Positions 13,856 through 23,436 of a DNA stretch of 50,531 nt are shown here, in pieces. Within the stretch, counting starts at the first letter, position 1, and every line of letters begins with the position of its first letter. The notes beneath the pieces were generated by a model. That model worked only from the letters and a program-made list of their open reading frames with translations. It was not told the origin of the DNA and did no database searches. Source of the stretch: Candidatus Aminicenantota bacterium. GTDB lineage: Bacteria > Acidobacteriota > Aminicenantia > Aminicenantales > Aminicenantaceae. Location of the stretch: contig CP070825.1 in NCBI GenBank assembly GCA_020344415.1, positions 4,024,123 to 4,074,653 on the forward strand. Reading direction: 5' to 3'. A program made the translations under genes and the position numbers.

Positions 13856-15833
13856 GCTTTCGTTCCTCAGTAACGGGAAGTTTGACAGTAAATGTGGAAC
13901 CCTTCCCAACTTCGCTCTTAACTTTTATTGTTCCCTGATGTTTTTGTATGATGCTGTAGCTTATGGCAAGACCCAAGCCAGTGCCCTTGCCAACTTCTTT
14001 TGTAGAAAAGAAAGGCTCAAAGAGTCTTTTTTTATCTTCTTCTTCTATGCCTGGACCTGTGTCTGCAAATTTCACTTCTATATGTGTGCCTTCCTCACTC
14101 AAAGAGGTACTGAGTGTGAGGACTCCATTTCCGTTCATGGCTTCTGCGGCGTTGAGAATAATATTCATGAAGACCTGTTGGAGTTGGGCGCTATCTGCTA
14201 CCATTTTAGGTAATTGAGAGGCAAATATTTTTTTTACACGCAAGTTTTGAAACAGCGCCTGGCTCTCCATGATGGAAAGAGATTTTTCTACAATTTCATT
14301 TATATCTACCAGCAATTTTTCAGATTCTTTGGGCCGGGCAAATTCAAGAAGCCTCTTGACGATATCTTTACAGCGTGTTGTCTCTTTAACTATCTTCTGC
14401 AAATTTTCGTAATGAGGACTATTTTTGTCTGTATCTTCAAGCAACAAATGGCTGTAGATAAGGATGCCTCCAAGGGGATTGTTTATCTCATGAGCTATAC
14501 TTGCTGATAACTTTCCCAGAGAGGCTAATTTTTCGGATTGAATTAGCTGAGCGTGCATTTTTGTTAATTCTCTTGTTCGTTCCTCGACTTTTTTTTCAAG
14601 AGTCTTCCCCCATTCTATAAGCTTATCATTAGCAACCTTTAGATTCGCTGTCATTTTGTTAAAGGAACCAGCCAACAAACCAATCTCATCTTTGGAATTC
14701 ACATTAACCTCGTGGGATAAATCTCCTTTAGCTATATTTTGAGTAGCAACGACCATCCTCTGGAGAGGGTTGATGATCCTCGTTGTGGAAAAATTCAGGA
14801 TGACTAATAACAACACAACACAAAGAGAGGCCATTAAGATAAAAGTCAGCATTACGCGGACTGTTGTGTCTATGTAGGGTTTTTCAAGCATTCCTACATA
14901 GAGAATGCCAATAATTTTATCATCTACATTTCTTATGGGTTCATAGGCTGTAATGTACCAATCATTGACTACAAAAGCTCTGTCAATCCAGGCGTTGCCT
15001 TCCTTGAGGACAGCATTATTAACTTCTTTGGAAACTCTTGTGCCGATGGCCCTTTCATTTTTTTCATTTTTAACGTTTGTTGAAATCCGCAAATCATGCT
15101 GGAATATAGTCGCAGTCCCCTTATCCCGGCCTTTATATTTCTCTCCTTTGTAAACAATTTCTTTTACCCGATCCACAATCTCATAGTTTCTGTCAAGCAA
15201 TATCCCTCCGTAGAGAGCCCCCAGGAAAGTGTTGTTTACATCTATAATAGAGGAAGCCGCTTTAAGCATCATGCCGCTTGTTTCTCTGGTTTCAGACCGG
15301 ATTGCAGCCTTGGGTGTTGGAATGAATTCCATATAGGCTTGATCAGCCAAATCGTTTCCTTCTTTTAAGAGTTCTTCACGAGTGATAATTTGTGGACTAG
15401 CTACAATTTCATTTTCCAGCGCTCGTTTTACAATTTCATCTTGGGATTGATCATCATCAATTATCTCTGGATTGCGTGTTCTAATCACCACTCTCCCTCT
15501 ATGGTCAGTTAAGTTTAATATGTCCAGTCCATGTTCCTCTCTTACCCTGTTAAGCTTTTTAAAAAGAATATCCCACCTGTTATATTTTATATCCTCCTGA
15601 ATCCCTTCTCTTGCTGCTGTTAAGTTTATAATCTCTTTTATATCATTTAGCTTCTCGTTGAAAACCATCCTAGCCGACGCTAAATCATGTTTAACTTTAG
15701 TTTGGGCTTCAGATATGATTGTATCTCTTACTAACCTTGATCCAAGAATTAAAGACAATAAGCCTCCAATAATAATGATAATAAGAAAACTAAGGATGAG
15801 TTTGGTTCTTAGTGATAAAGTACGGAATTTCAT
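13848..15833 (-). CDS. Membrane sensor histidine kinase (Cache-HAMP-HisKA)
   Basis: 661 residues. A first membrane helix (about 11-31) leads to a roughly 290-residue extracytoplasmic sensor with Cache-like features (LGALYGGILLDRNYEIVDRV, WIDRAFVVNDWYITAYEPI, GILYVGML). A second helix (324-347), a HAMP domain (RIINPLQRMV...), a HisKA domain with H448 (SIAHEINNPLGG) and a HATPase domain (NIILNAAEAM, DTGPGI, GTGLGLAISYSII) follow. It should sense a small molecule or redox signal in the periplasm and phosphorylate the NtrC-type partner, whose gene overlaps its 3' end. The ligand is not readable. Confidence 0.9.
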   Translation of the reverse strand: MKFRTLSLRTKLILSFLIIIIIGGLLSLILGSRLVRDTIISEAQTKVKHDLASARMVFNEKLNDIKEIINLTAAREGIQEDIKYNRWDILFKKLNRVREEHGLDILNLTDHRGRVVIRTRNPEIIDDDQSQDEIVKRALENEIVASPQIITREELLKEGNDLADQAYMEFIPTPKAAIRSETRETSGMMLKAASSIIDVNNTFLGALYGGILLDRNYEIVDRVKEIVYKGEKYKGRDKGTATIFQHDLRISTNVKNEKNERAIGTRVSKEVNNAVLKEGNAWIDRAFVVNDWYITAYEPIRNVDDKIIGILYVGMLEKPYIDTTVRVMLTFILMASLCVVLLLVILNFSTTRIINPLQRMVVATQNIAKGDLSHEVNVNSKDEIGLLAGSFNKMTANLKVANDKLIEWGKTLEKKVEERTRELTKMHAQLIQSEKLASLGKLSASIAHEINNPLGGILIYSHLLLEDTDKNSPHYENLQKIVKETTRCKDIVKRLLEFARPKESEKLLVDINEIVEKSLSIMESQALFQNLRVKKIFASQLPKMVADSAQLQQVFMNIILNAAEAMNGNGVLTLSTSLSEEGTHIEVKFADTGPGIEEEDKKRLFEPFFSTKEVGKGTGLGLAISYSIIQKHQGTIKVKSEVGKGSTFTVKLPVTEERKHE

Positions 15834-15867
15834 GCTTAATGTTAAGGAGGATTTTTGTTTAAAATTA

Positions 15868-15896
15868 AGTATACGATAAATAAAATATCTCTACAA
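15868..15896 (-). promoter_or_regulatory. Possible sigma-70 promoter of the Cache kinase gene
   Basis: TTGTAG (15891-15896) and TATACT (15868-15873) are separated by 17 bp. The -10 box is good and the -35 box weak. It would give a leader of about 28 nt. Confidence 0.35.
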
Positions 15897-16018
15897 GTAT
15901 TCTTCCCAAGACTTTTAAAGATTCGGCTTCTTATATAATTAGTACTTCGTCCACTTTTAGATTTTTTCTCTGAGATGATTGCTTTTTCTAAAGCATTAAC
16001 TGCTTCTCACGTGTTGCA

Positions 16019-17494
16019 TTATGGGAATATGCCTCTCTCTTTATAGACCATTTCTAGCCTTGATATAGCAGCAATATAGGCAGCTGTGCGCCAATTAACT
16101 CTGAACTTATCCGCAGTATCATGGACTCGCTCATAAGCATCAATAATCTTCTTGTACAGTTTATGATCTACCTCCTCAAGGTCCCAGAATTCACTCCGTT
16201 TATTCTGAAGCCACTCAAAGTAGCTGACGATTACACCGCCAGAATTACAGAGTATGTCAGGAATCACATCAATCTTTTTACGTTGCAGGACAACATCACC
16301 CCTTGGATCAGTGGGGCTATTGGCGCCTTCGGCAACGAGCTTCACATCCAATATTTCTGCAGTCTCAGCTGTGATTTGGTTTTCCAAGGCACAAGGGATA
16401 AATATATCAGCTTTTGTGCTGAAAAAGGTCTCATGGTCAATCGGCTGTGCCTTCGGATAATCGAGGACACCGCCCTTGTCTTTGACATAATTAGCAAGAT
16501 CATCTGAGTCAATGCCCTCACTGTTCGAAATCGCTCCAGTTACATCCTCAACAGCAATAAGCTTTGAGCCGTTCTTTTTCATCAATCGGGCTGCCCATGA
16601 ACCGACATTTCCAAATCCCTGTACTATATACGTTGCACCCTTCAGGTTAAACCCATGATCCTCTGCCCATTTTTCGATAAGGAAAATAATACCCTGTCCT
16701 GTTGCCTTGTGACGCCCCTGGCTTCCACCTGATTCGATTGGCTTTCCAGTGACCACATGGATACATCGATTCCTCTCATTTGGAGTCATTGTTGACATAT
16801 AGGTGTCTAGAATCCAGGCCATAATCTGGGGATTGGTGTTCACATCTGGAGCAGGAATATCATACTCTGGTCCGATATTGTTTCCCAAAGCAAAGGTAAA
16901 TCGGCGCGTAATTTTTTCCAGCTCTCTGGTACTAAATTCGGCTGGATCTAGCTGGATTCCTCCTTTTGCACCACCGAATGGAATATTTGTAATCGCTGAT
17001 TTCCAGGTCATCAAGGTCGCGAGTGCGCGGACTTCATCGATATCAACTGAGTGATGGAATCGCAGCCCCCCTTTATAGGGTCCCAGTGCATTGTTATGCT
17101 GTACGCGGTAACCTGTCAACATTTTTATTCCGCCATCGTCCATTTTCACTGGAAAATGAACTATAAGCTCATTCATTGTTGCTGCCAGGATCTTACAAAT
17201 ATCCCGGTCAAAATGCACAACGTCTACTGCTTCTTCGAGCTGTTTAACAACCTTTTCGTAAAGACTGACTTCCCTCACCATGGCTATGTAATTTTCACAA
17301 CGCCAGACGCCCCCCTCAGGTCTTGGAAGAGCACAAGTTTCACGAAGCTCACAATACCTGCACAATCCTCTGTACTCACTCCCATCTTCAAGACCAGGCC
17401 TGCCATGTTCGTAATATAACAGTTTCCATTCTCTGGATTTTGAAACTGGAGTTATCTCTTGCCTATTTCTTCTCTTTCGATTCATTTCATTCAT
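16019..17494 (-). CDS. gdhA: Glutamate dehydrogenase with Cys-rich N-terminal extension
   Basis: 491 residues. From about residue 75 it is a Glu/Leu/Phe/Val dehydrogenase: GPYKGGLRFHHSVDIDEV, the family core PFGGAKGGI, PAPDVNTNPQIMAWI and a Rossmann motif IVQGFGNVGSW. It interconverts glutamate and 2-oxoglutarate plus ammonia with NAD(P). The first 75 residues are extra and include C45-x2-C48-x5-C54-x11-C66 (GLCRYCELRETCALPRPEGG), a possible zinc or Fe-S site. The ATG at 17494 has AAAGGAG seven bases before it and lies 18 nt after the start predicted from a sigma-54 promoter. The NtrC-type regulator gene upstream on the same strand may control it. Confidence 0.92.
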   Translation of the reverse strand: MNEMNRKRRNRQEITPVSKSREWKLLYYEHGRPGLEDGSEYRGLCRYCELRETCALPRPEGGVWRCENYIAMVREVSLYEKVVKQLEEAVDVVHFDRDICKILAATMNELIVHFPVKMDDGGIKMLTGYRVQHNNALGPYKGGLRFHHSVDIDEVRALATLMTWKSAITNIPFGGAKGGIQLDPAEFSTRELEKITRRFTFALGNNIGPEYDIPAPDVNTNPQIMAWILDTYMSTMTPNERNRCIHVVTGKPIESGGSQGRHKATGQGIIFLIEKWAEDHGFNLKGATYIVQGFGNVGSWAARLMKKNGSKLIAVEDVTGAISNSEGIDSDDLANYVKDKGGVLDYPKAQPIDHETFFSTKADIFIPCALENQITAETAEILDVKLVAEGANSPTDPRGDVVLQRKKIDVIPDILCNSGGVIVSYFEWLQNKRSEFWDLEEVDHKLYKKIIDAYERVHDTADKFRVNWRTAAYIAAISRLEMVYKERGIFP

Positions 17495-17522
17495 TTTTAT
17501 CTCCTTTCTCAAAATTGATAAT

Positions 17523-17539
17523 TGCAATTTTGATGCCAT
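17523..17539 (-). promoter_or_regulatory. sigma-54 promoter of glutamate dehydrogenase
   Basis: ATGGCATCAAAATTGCA has GG and GC at the correct 10-bp spacing and a full TTGCA -12 box; the -24 box is TGGCAT. The predicted transcript start near 17512 leaves room for the AAAGGAG site of the gene. A weak inverted repeat at 17651-17665 (GGTTGTTTTACAATC) is a possible activator site. Confidence 0.65.
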
Positions 17540-17734
17540 TTATAAAATTTCTAGTGGGATGGCAATACACATAAAAGAGGGATGATTAAAAGCGTTCTAA
17601 GTTATTGAAAAAAAAGGGATTCCTGAGGTGAAATATTCCTGGCCGGCTGCGGTTGTTTTACAATCTGAAAAAAAGAAATACAAAAGATATTGAGGAAATT
17701 TGTACCGCCGGGTAGAATCTCTCCGCCAACGAAA

Positions 17735-19093
17735 TCATTCAGATGGGGATGGATGCTGGATTTTCTTTAACCTCTCACGTAGGGTTTTCCGGTCGATTCC
17801 AAGGATTTCTGCTGCCTTTGTCTTGTTATTATTGACACTTGCCAAAACGCTGAGGATGTACTCGGCTTCAACTGCAACCAGCGTTCGATTAGGCCCGACT
17901 CCCCTTAGGGCCGAGAAGCGCATAAGCGAGGGAAGGTCTGGGACATCTATGATATCACCCTCTGACATGATTACAAGTCGCTGGATTATATTCTCCAACT
18001 CTCTTGCGTTCCCGGGCCAATAATAGCTGTTCAAAACTTGTAAAGCATTTTCAGAAAACCGAGGCGCAGGCTTTCCAAACTCTTTGGCAAATTTGTTTGC
18101 AAAATGCCGGACCAACAGCAAGATGTCCTCCTCTCTTTCTCGTAGAGGAGGAATATCTATAGTGATAACATTAAGGCGGTAGTATAAGTCTTCCCGGAAG
18201 ACGTCCTTTTTCACAAGACTGAGCAGATCCTTATTGGTTGCAGCAATAATCCTCACATCCACTTTTTGAGGATGCCTGACTCCAACCATAAAAACCTCTT
18301 TATCTTGGAGGATGCGGAGAAGTTTAACCTGCATCGACAGGCTTGTATCACTGATTTCATCTAGAAAGATCGTGCCTCCCTCTGCAGTTTGAAAGAAGCC
18401 AGCCCGGGTTTCAGTGGCTCCAGTAAAAGCTCCTTTGACATATCCAAAAAGCTCACTTTCAAGCAGTGATTCTGGAATCCCCCCGCAGTTTATAGGCACA
18501 AATGGGGCTGAAGCCCGTGGGCTATTGTAATGGACAGCTCTGGCTACAAGCTCTTTTCCTGTACCGCTCTCTCCAGTAATGAGTACGGTAGCCGAACTTG
18601 ATGCCGCTTTCTCAACAGCATTTAAGACCTTGCACATAGCTTTCGAGTCACCGATAAGACCATGACGAATCGAAGGAGGCTTCTGAGTCTGCGCCTTTGA
18701 AGCACGGTGAGTGTGTAGTTTATCCAGAACTCGTTCGACAGCAGAAAAAAGTTCCTCGTCAGTAAAAGGTTTGGCCAGGTATTCCTCAGCCCCGGTTTTA
18801 ACCGCTTCGACTGCGCCTTCAATCGAGGGGTAACCTGTTATCATCATCACTTCGGTATTTTTAAAGTTTTCTTGAATATGCCTTATCAGACTAAGTCCAT
18901 TAATCTCAGGCATCTTTAGGTCTGTTATAACTAGATCCATAGGAGTTGATTCAAGAATCTTGATTGCTTCAATTGCTCCAGGCGCGGAATGGACCCGATA
19001 CCCTCTTGATTCCAAATTTCTTTGAAGCACCTCCAGCGTATCCGGAGAATCATCCACAACAAGGATATGTTTTTTCTTCACTGAAGCCATCAT
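17735..19093 (-). CDS. NtrC-type sigma-54 activator, second copy
   Basis: 452 residues: receiver domain (VVDDSPD; phospho-acceptor D58 in LVITDLKMPEING; K in YLAKPFTDEE), AAA+ domain with GESGTGKE, canonical GAFTGA and Walker B GGTIFLDEISD, and a Fis-type helix-turn-helix (NNKTKAAEILGIDRKTLRERL). Start at 19093 or the next codon, 19090, behind AAAGGAT. The kinase gene ends one base upstream, so the two are one operon. It lies directly upstream of the sigma-54-controlled glutamate dehydrogenase gene, which is its most likely target and points to a nitrogen or amino-acid signal. Confidence 0.92.
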   Translation of the reverse strand: MMASVKKKHILVVDDSPDTLEVLQRNLESRGYRVHSAPGAIEAIKILESTPMDLVITDLKMPEINGLSLIRHIQENFKNTEVMMITGYPSIEGAVEAVKTGAEEYLAKPFTDEELFSAVERVLDKLHTHRASKAQTQKPPSIRHGLIGDSKAMCKVLNAVEKAASSSATVLITGESGTGKELVARAVHYNSPRASAPFVPINCGGIPESLLESELFGYVKGAFTGATETRAGFFQTAEGGTIFLDEISDTSLSMQVKLLRILQDKEVFMVGVRHPQKVDVRIIAATNKDLLSLVKKDVFREDLYYRLNVITIDIPPLREREEDILLLVRHFANKFAKEFGKPAPRFSENALQVLNSYYWPGNARELENIIQRLVIMSEGDIIDVPDLPSLMRFSALRGVGPNRTLVAVEAEYILSVLASVNNNKTKAAEILGIDRKTLRERLKKIQHPSPSE

Positions 19094-19094
19094 T

Positions 19095-20666
19095 TTATCC
19101 TTTCTCCTTCATATCTTGTGATTCTTTTATTGGCAGTTGAATCTCAAATCTTGTCCCTTGGCCTGCCTGGCTATTAACATCGATTAATCCTCCATGAGAA
19201 GTAACGATCCCATGGACAACAGCAAGCCCCAGACCTGTTCCTTGCCCAACATCCTTTGTTGTAAAGAATGGAAGGAATATTTGCCTCATAACTTTCTCAC
19301 TCATACCGACACCTGTGTCTTCTATTGTTATAAAGACAAATTTATCAGAACCCTTCGTTTGAATTATCAGCTTGCCCCCGTTCGGCATCGCCTGTATGGC
19401 ATTGACAACAACATTGACTAAAACTTGAGTCATCTGTGCTGGATCAGCTGTAATCTCCGGCAAATCCGGAGAAAGTGAACGAGCCACTTTGATACCTTCC
19501 TTAGCGCATCTAGATTCAAGAAAATACAGGCCTTCTTCTATAACCTGGTTCATATTTACGTGAGTTTTTTGCGGAGGCATCTGCCGAGCAAATAACATCA
19601 ACTTCTTGACCACTTCTCGTGCATGCAGAGATGCATTCATTATTTTTTCGATATCTTGTCTTATTTGCTTCGATATTTTCGGATATTTCTGAATAAGCTG
19701 AGCAAATCCAAGGATGCTCCCTATAGGCTCATTCAATTCATGAGCAACCCCTGCAGATAGCTGACCTATAGTGGCTAATCGGTCAGCATGTCTCAATTGT
19801 TCCTGCAGCCTTGCCTTGTCTTCCTCGGTCTGCTTTCGTTCAACGATCAGCGCCACTTCTCTGGCGATAGCATCAATCAAACTTCGTTCATCTTTCAAAA
19901 AGGGCCCTTCGTCAAGTTCCGGCATACTCTCTGAATAAGCAACCTCGACGGTTCCTCTTTGCTCCCCATCCACAACAATATTAGCGACAAGCCTCTGGCC
20001 GCCTTCCTGAAAACGGCGAGTAGCGTAAGTTTGTCCATTTAAAACAATCCTGGCAGAAGCAATCTCTGGATACAGCCAAGCAGGAGGAAGAAGTTCCACT
20101 ATTCCTTCCAATATTTCTTCAAGAGATATTCCATGACGCTCAACAAGTTTTGCTAAACTGTATAAGCAGGTTAATTCCTTGACCCTCTCACGCAAAGCGT
20201 GTTCGCTCTCTCTGAGTGCTTCATCTGCTTTTTTGTGCGCGGTGATATTTCGGGCAACCGTTGAGGCACCTATAATCTTACCGGCAGCATTTCTGATAGG
20301 AGATATGGTCAGAGAAACATCGATTTGCTTGCCGTTTTTTCTCAGGCGCACAGTTTCATATTGATCGATGCGCTCTCCATCCTTGATTTTCTTAAGAATT
20401 TGCGGCACCTCATCAGGACGGCCAGGTGGGGATAGGATAGATATAGAGCGCCCAACAATCTCTTTTGAGGTATAACCATAGATTCTCTCCGCTCCGATGT
20501 TCCAGCTGGTAATAATGCCATCCAAAGTCTTTCCTATGATTGCATCATTTGAGGATTCTACAATAGCTGCTAGTTGGGAGCGTGTTTCTTCAAGAGTGCG
20601 GAAGTTTTCGAGGGCTTTGTGACCTGGGGCTTTGGTGTCAATCTGTTTTGAACTCTTCTTTTTCAT
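19095..20666 (-). CDS. Soluble PAS-GAF-type sensor histidine kinase
   Basis: 523 residues without a membrane segment. A PAS domain (about 28-145: AAIVESSNDAIIGKTLDG, then GASTVARNITAHKKADEAL) is followed by a GAF-like domain (about 165-277), a HisKA domain with H309 (GVAHELNEPIGS) and a HATPase domain (NVVVNAIQAMPNGG, DTGVGM, GTGLGLAVVHGIV). It should autophosphorylate on an intracellular cue and feed the NtrC-type regulator encoded next. Only AAGG directly before the ATG is seen as a ribosome site, so a slightly different start is possible. Confidence 0.9.
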   Translation of the reverse strand: MKKKSSKQIDTKAPGHKALENFRTLEETRSQLAAIVESSNDAIIGKTLDGIITSWNIGAERIYGYTSKEIVGRSISILSPPGRPDEVPQILKKIKDGERIDQYETVRLRKNGKQIDVSLTISPIRNAAGKIIGASTVARNITAHKKADEALRESEHALRERVKELTCLYSLAKLVERHGISLEEILEGIVELLPPAWLYPEIASARIVLNGQTYATRRFQEGGQRLVANIVVDGEQRGTVEVAYSESMPELDEGPFLKDERSLIDAIAREVALIVERKQTEEDKARLQEQLRHADRLATIGQLSAGVAHELNEPIGSILGFAQLIQKYPKISKQIRQDIEKIMNASLHAREVVKKLMLFARQMPPQKTHVNMNQVIEEGLYFLESRCAKEGIKVARSLSPDLPEITADPAQMTQVLVNVVVNAIQAMPNGGKLIIQTKGSDKFVFITIEDTGVGMSEKVMRQIFLPFFTTKDVGQGTGLGLAVVHGIVTSHGGLIDVNSQAGQGTRFEIQLPIKESQDMKEKG

Positions 20667-20725
20667 CCTTGATATTAACTTTAATACATTTTTTATAGAT
20701 AATCCAGGTTGTTTTCCCTATTAGG

Positions 20726-21265
20726 TCAAGAAGGCTCTATAGATAATTTGCTGACTGCCAGTTTTACATAAGACCCTGTGCCCCAAAATCGAATAGTATG
20801 CTCAGCTCTACTATCAATCCCACAGGTGATGATTCTCGGTCCCATTATTAAGCAATCTTCTGTGTTTATTTCGTGTCCGGTTAATATTGTGTATCCCCAA
20901 AGATTCTTATCAGGAGAAATAATTACTAAGCTCCCTGATTTTTGTCTAGCTTTTGTCTTTGCCGTCAGAAGACCTACAATAATCCTTCCATCAACATTGA
21001 CATTAATACTGGAAATTGTGTTTTCAAATGGAAGGGCGATCACTTGAGAGGTTTTTTTCCCAAAATCCATGACTCTTATTTCAGCCGCAGATTTTCCCCT
21101 CGCGGTTTTAAAAGAATTATTATTTCCAGTCAAAACAAGCAACTTTCCAGAATTATATAGCTTAATAAAAGAAATATGACTGTCAAGACTTCCAAGAACT
21201 TTTGCCTTCTGTTTTTTTGTATGCCATAATTTGGTGATGTGAAGAATCCAATAAGGAGGGAACAA
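20726..21265 (-). CDS. Beta-propeller-like hypothetical protein, possibly a remnant
   Basis: A frame of 179 codons whose translation has repeated propeller-like blades (SHISFIKLYNSGKLLVLTG, SSINVNVDGRIIVGLL, HTIRFWGTGSYVKLAV) similar to WD40 or related repeats. The only start upstream of the first blade is a TTG at 21265 with no ribosome site, and a stop lies four codons before it. The protein is too short for a full propeller. It is probably either a degraded end of a larger gene or a protein with an unusual start. No partner is evident. Confidence 0.45.
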   Translation of the reverse strand: MFPPYWILHITKLWHTKKQKAKVLGSLDSHISFIKLYNSGKLLVLTGNNNSFKTARGKSAAEIRVMDFGKKTSQVIALPFENTISSINVNVDGRIIVGLLTAKTKARQKSGSLVIISPDKNLWGYTILTGHEINTEDCLIMGPRIITCGIDSRAEHTIRFWGTGSYVKLAVSKLSIEPS

Positions 21266-21622
21266 TATCCGCTTTAATCAAAAGAGAAAAACAAAGATCC
21301 TAAAATGAACTTTTTATATAGAGCAGAATAAAATGAATGTGAGGGATAACTGGATTTTTCTTACAGCGTGATTATTTCTCGGATTTTGACCTCTCTGGCG
21401 ATTTTGATTAGATTATTGGGGCATCCAAATTAAATTTAAAAACCGTTGAGCTGTCCACCCGGTACAGGGATACGGAATACCATGAAACCAAAATTTCTTG
21501 TTTCCGGGACGGATGGTTGTTACTCAAAATGATCTCATTTGCACTGATAAAAATCGAGTTTGTTTAGGCACGAAGAATACGAAGTGCAGAAAGTAGATGA
21601 GAACGAAAGAAGAGCCAAAAAA
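21266..21622. other. Intergenic, no gene recognised
   Basis: About 357 bp separate the divergent propeller-like ORF and the plus-strand membrane glycosyltransferase. I see no gene, RNA or clear promoter. A small hairpin (GAAAC 21484-21488 with GTTTC 21500-21504) is the only structure noticed. Confidence 0.4.
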
Positions 21623-23212
21623 ATGAAAAAAGTATATTACATATTCCTGTTTGTATTGCCTATAGTTTTGGTTTTATCGGCCGCATTTCTTAACGAAGCG
21701 CGCGGGCCGTTTTGGCTGGGAAGCAACCTGGACCCAGAGTATGTTTACTTGCTTAATTCACTGAACCTGGCAAGTCTAAAAGGCGTGGGGCACATCGATC
21801 ATCCAGGGACTCCGCTGCAGATTTTGGGAGCTATTACCCTAAAGGTAGTTCACTTTTTTCAAGCTTCCGAAAATGTTGATTTGCATACCAAGGTATTAAA
21901 CCAACCGGAATATTACCTGGGAGCCATTAATATCGTACTGGTAACTCTCAATGCCATCATGCTCCTGTCCCTGGGTATGTTTACTTTTTTTCTGACACAA
22001 AATTTTTGGTTCAGCCTGTGGCTTCAGTTATCACCTTTCTTCTCAATTACCTCACTTCAATTTAGTTTAACACGAGTAACCCCGGAACCGCTTCTATTTT
22101 TTAGCAGTTTAATGATGACTGTATTTTTGGTTTTAAAAGCCTATTCAAAGGATTTTAATGTAAAAAATTCCACTCAATCGGAAAACATTATGCTGGTTTC
22201 GATTTTTGCACTTATTACAGGTTTCGGCATTGCCTGCAAAGTGACTTTTATTCCCTTGATGGTTATTCCTCTAATTATATTCCCGAAATTAAAAAGCAAG
22301 GTTTTTTATTTGCTTGCTGTTGGAATCAGTTTTATCATATTTACCCTGCCTATTATCCGGATGTACCCGCGGTTTTTTGATTGGGTGTACAAGCTCCTGA
22401 GCCATTCGGGCCGCTATGGCAGCGGTGCGTGGAGGGTAATCGATTCAAAACTCTTTATGAAAAATATCAAACAATTACTGACCGGCAGCCCTTTCTTTTC
22501 CATTATCCTGGTCCTGGGCCTGACAATTGTAATCATCTCTCTTGTTACCCCGAAATTACGGAAAATATCCTCTTCCAATATTCATTTTAAATTACTGGCA
22601 GCCACGACAGCCGCTCAGGTGCTGGGGCTTTTTATGGTATCAAAACATTCCGCTGATCACTACTTACTGCCAGTGCTCAATTTATCAGGAATTACCCTGC
22701 TTCTTATTTTCTTATATCTCAAGTATATTCTGGGTCCCCACAAAATAAACTCTAATATTCTTACTATATTAATAGTAATTTTTTTGGTTTTTTTGATTGT
22801 CTTTATAAATCCGGCGGGGCAAATTAAAAAAAGCGTCAACCAGTTAACAAAACAAAAAGAGGCGTCCTTGGCTATCCGCCAAGAGGTCGAAAATAATTAT
22901 AAAGACTATGTTAAAATCTATTATTATCGCAGTTCATCGCTGGAATACGCTTTAAAATTCGGCAATGACTTGTCCCGCAGCTATTCCAGTGAGATTTTAC
23001 AGCGGTTGTACAAAAATGTGTATTTTTACGATATCTGGAGAAAAGAATTTTGCGGTTTTGATTACAACCATGTGATTCCTTTTTCACAGATTCGGGCTCA
23101 ACATGGGAATAGGATCGTATTCCAGGGAAGCAGAGAGGTGAAAATTCCAGGTATTCAATTAAGAAGACTCACGGATTTTCATTTTTCCGAGGACATCTTT
23201 GCGGCTGAGTAG
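21623..23212 (+). CDS. GT39-like membrane glycosyltransferase
   Basis: 529 residues with about ten to twelve membrane helices. The N-terminal loop contains LGSNLDPEYVYLLNSLNLA and HIDHPGTPLQ, the acidic-plus-HPGT arrangement seen in dolichyl/polyprenyl-phosphate-sugar dependent GT39-type transferases. It would transfer a sugar from a lipid carrier on the outer face of the membrane. The C-terminal 130 residues form a soluble domain. Start at the ATG at 21623, preceded by AGAAGAG; a TTG at 21560 would add a charged leader. It is one of only two plus-strand genes in the glycan region, convergent with the sugar-phosphate transferase gene. Confidence 0.7.
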   Translation: MKKVYYIFLFVLPIVLVLSAAFLNEARGPFWLGSNLDPEYVYLLNSLNLASLKGVGHIDHPGTPLQILGAITLKVVHFFQASENVDLHTKVLNQPEYYLGAINIVLVTLNAIMLLSLGMFTFFLTQNFWFSLWLQLSPFFSITSLQFSLTRVTPEPLLFFSSLMMTVFLVLKAYSKDFNVKNSTQSENIMLVSIFALITGFGIACKVTFIPLMVIPLIIFPKLKSKVFYLLAVGISFIIFTLPIIRMYPRFFDWVYKLLSHSGRYGSGAWRVIDSKLFMKNIKQLLTGSPFFSIILVLGLTIVIISLVTPKLRKISSSNIHFKLLAATTAAQVLGLFMVSKHSADHYLLPVLNLSGITLLLIFLYLKYILGPHKINSNILTILIVIFLVFLIVFINPAGQIKKSVNQLTKQKEASLAIRQEVENNYKDYVKIYYYRSSSLEYALKFGNDLSRSYSSEILQRLYKNVYFYDIWRKEFCGFDYNHVIPFSQIRAQHGNRIVFQGSREVKIPGIQLRRLTDFHFSEDIFAAE

Positions 23213-23436
23213 GGAAATGGCCTAATGGAACCTATGAAGGAAAAATCTGTGACTTGAAGGGAAAAAGGAGAAGTTTAGGGACAGAGTTGGCCTGATAAAG
23301 TTTTTTTGGAGGGGGGATAAAACAAGAAGGGGATTATAAGAATTTACAATCCGGGAAAAGGAGGGGTTTGCATATGTAAAACCATAATCCGGTTTATTCT
23401 GCCTGCTCTACTACACATTTTTTTTAATACTTTTCA
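23213..23436. other. Convergent intergenic gap
   Basis: This gap holds G-rich and A-rich stretches and an imperfect palindrome GGTTTGCATATGTAAAACC near 23366-23384 that could form a hairpin between the converging genes. No gene is seen. Confidence 0.35.

Noticed and set aside
15841..15900. Strong TAAGGAGG on the plus strand near the start of the Cache kinase gene
   Set aside because: Only a TTG follows, and the short frame after it has no supporting features; it lies in a minus-strand leader.
15980..15995. 6-bp hairpin (TGCTTT/AAAGCA) just downstream of the glutamate dehydrogenase gene
   Set aside because: No T-run after the stem in the gene's direction, so it was not called a terminator.
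21252..21262. AAGGAGGG on the plus strand upstream of the membrane glycosyltransferase
   Set aside because: No start codon at a workable distance; the gene's own start with AGAAGAG is about 360 bp further on.
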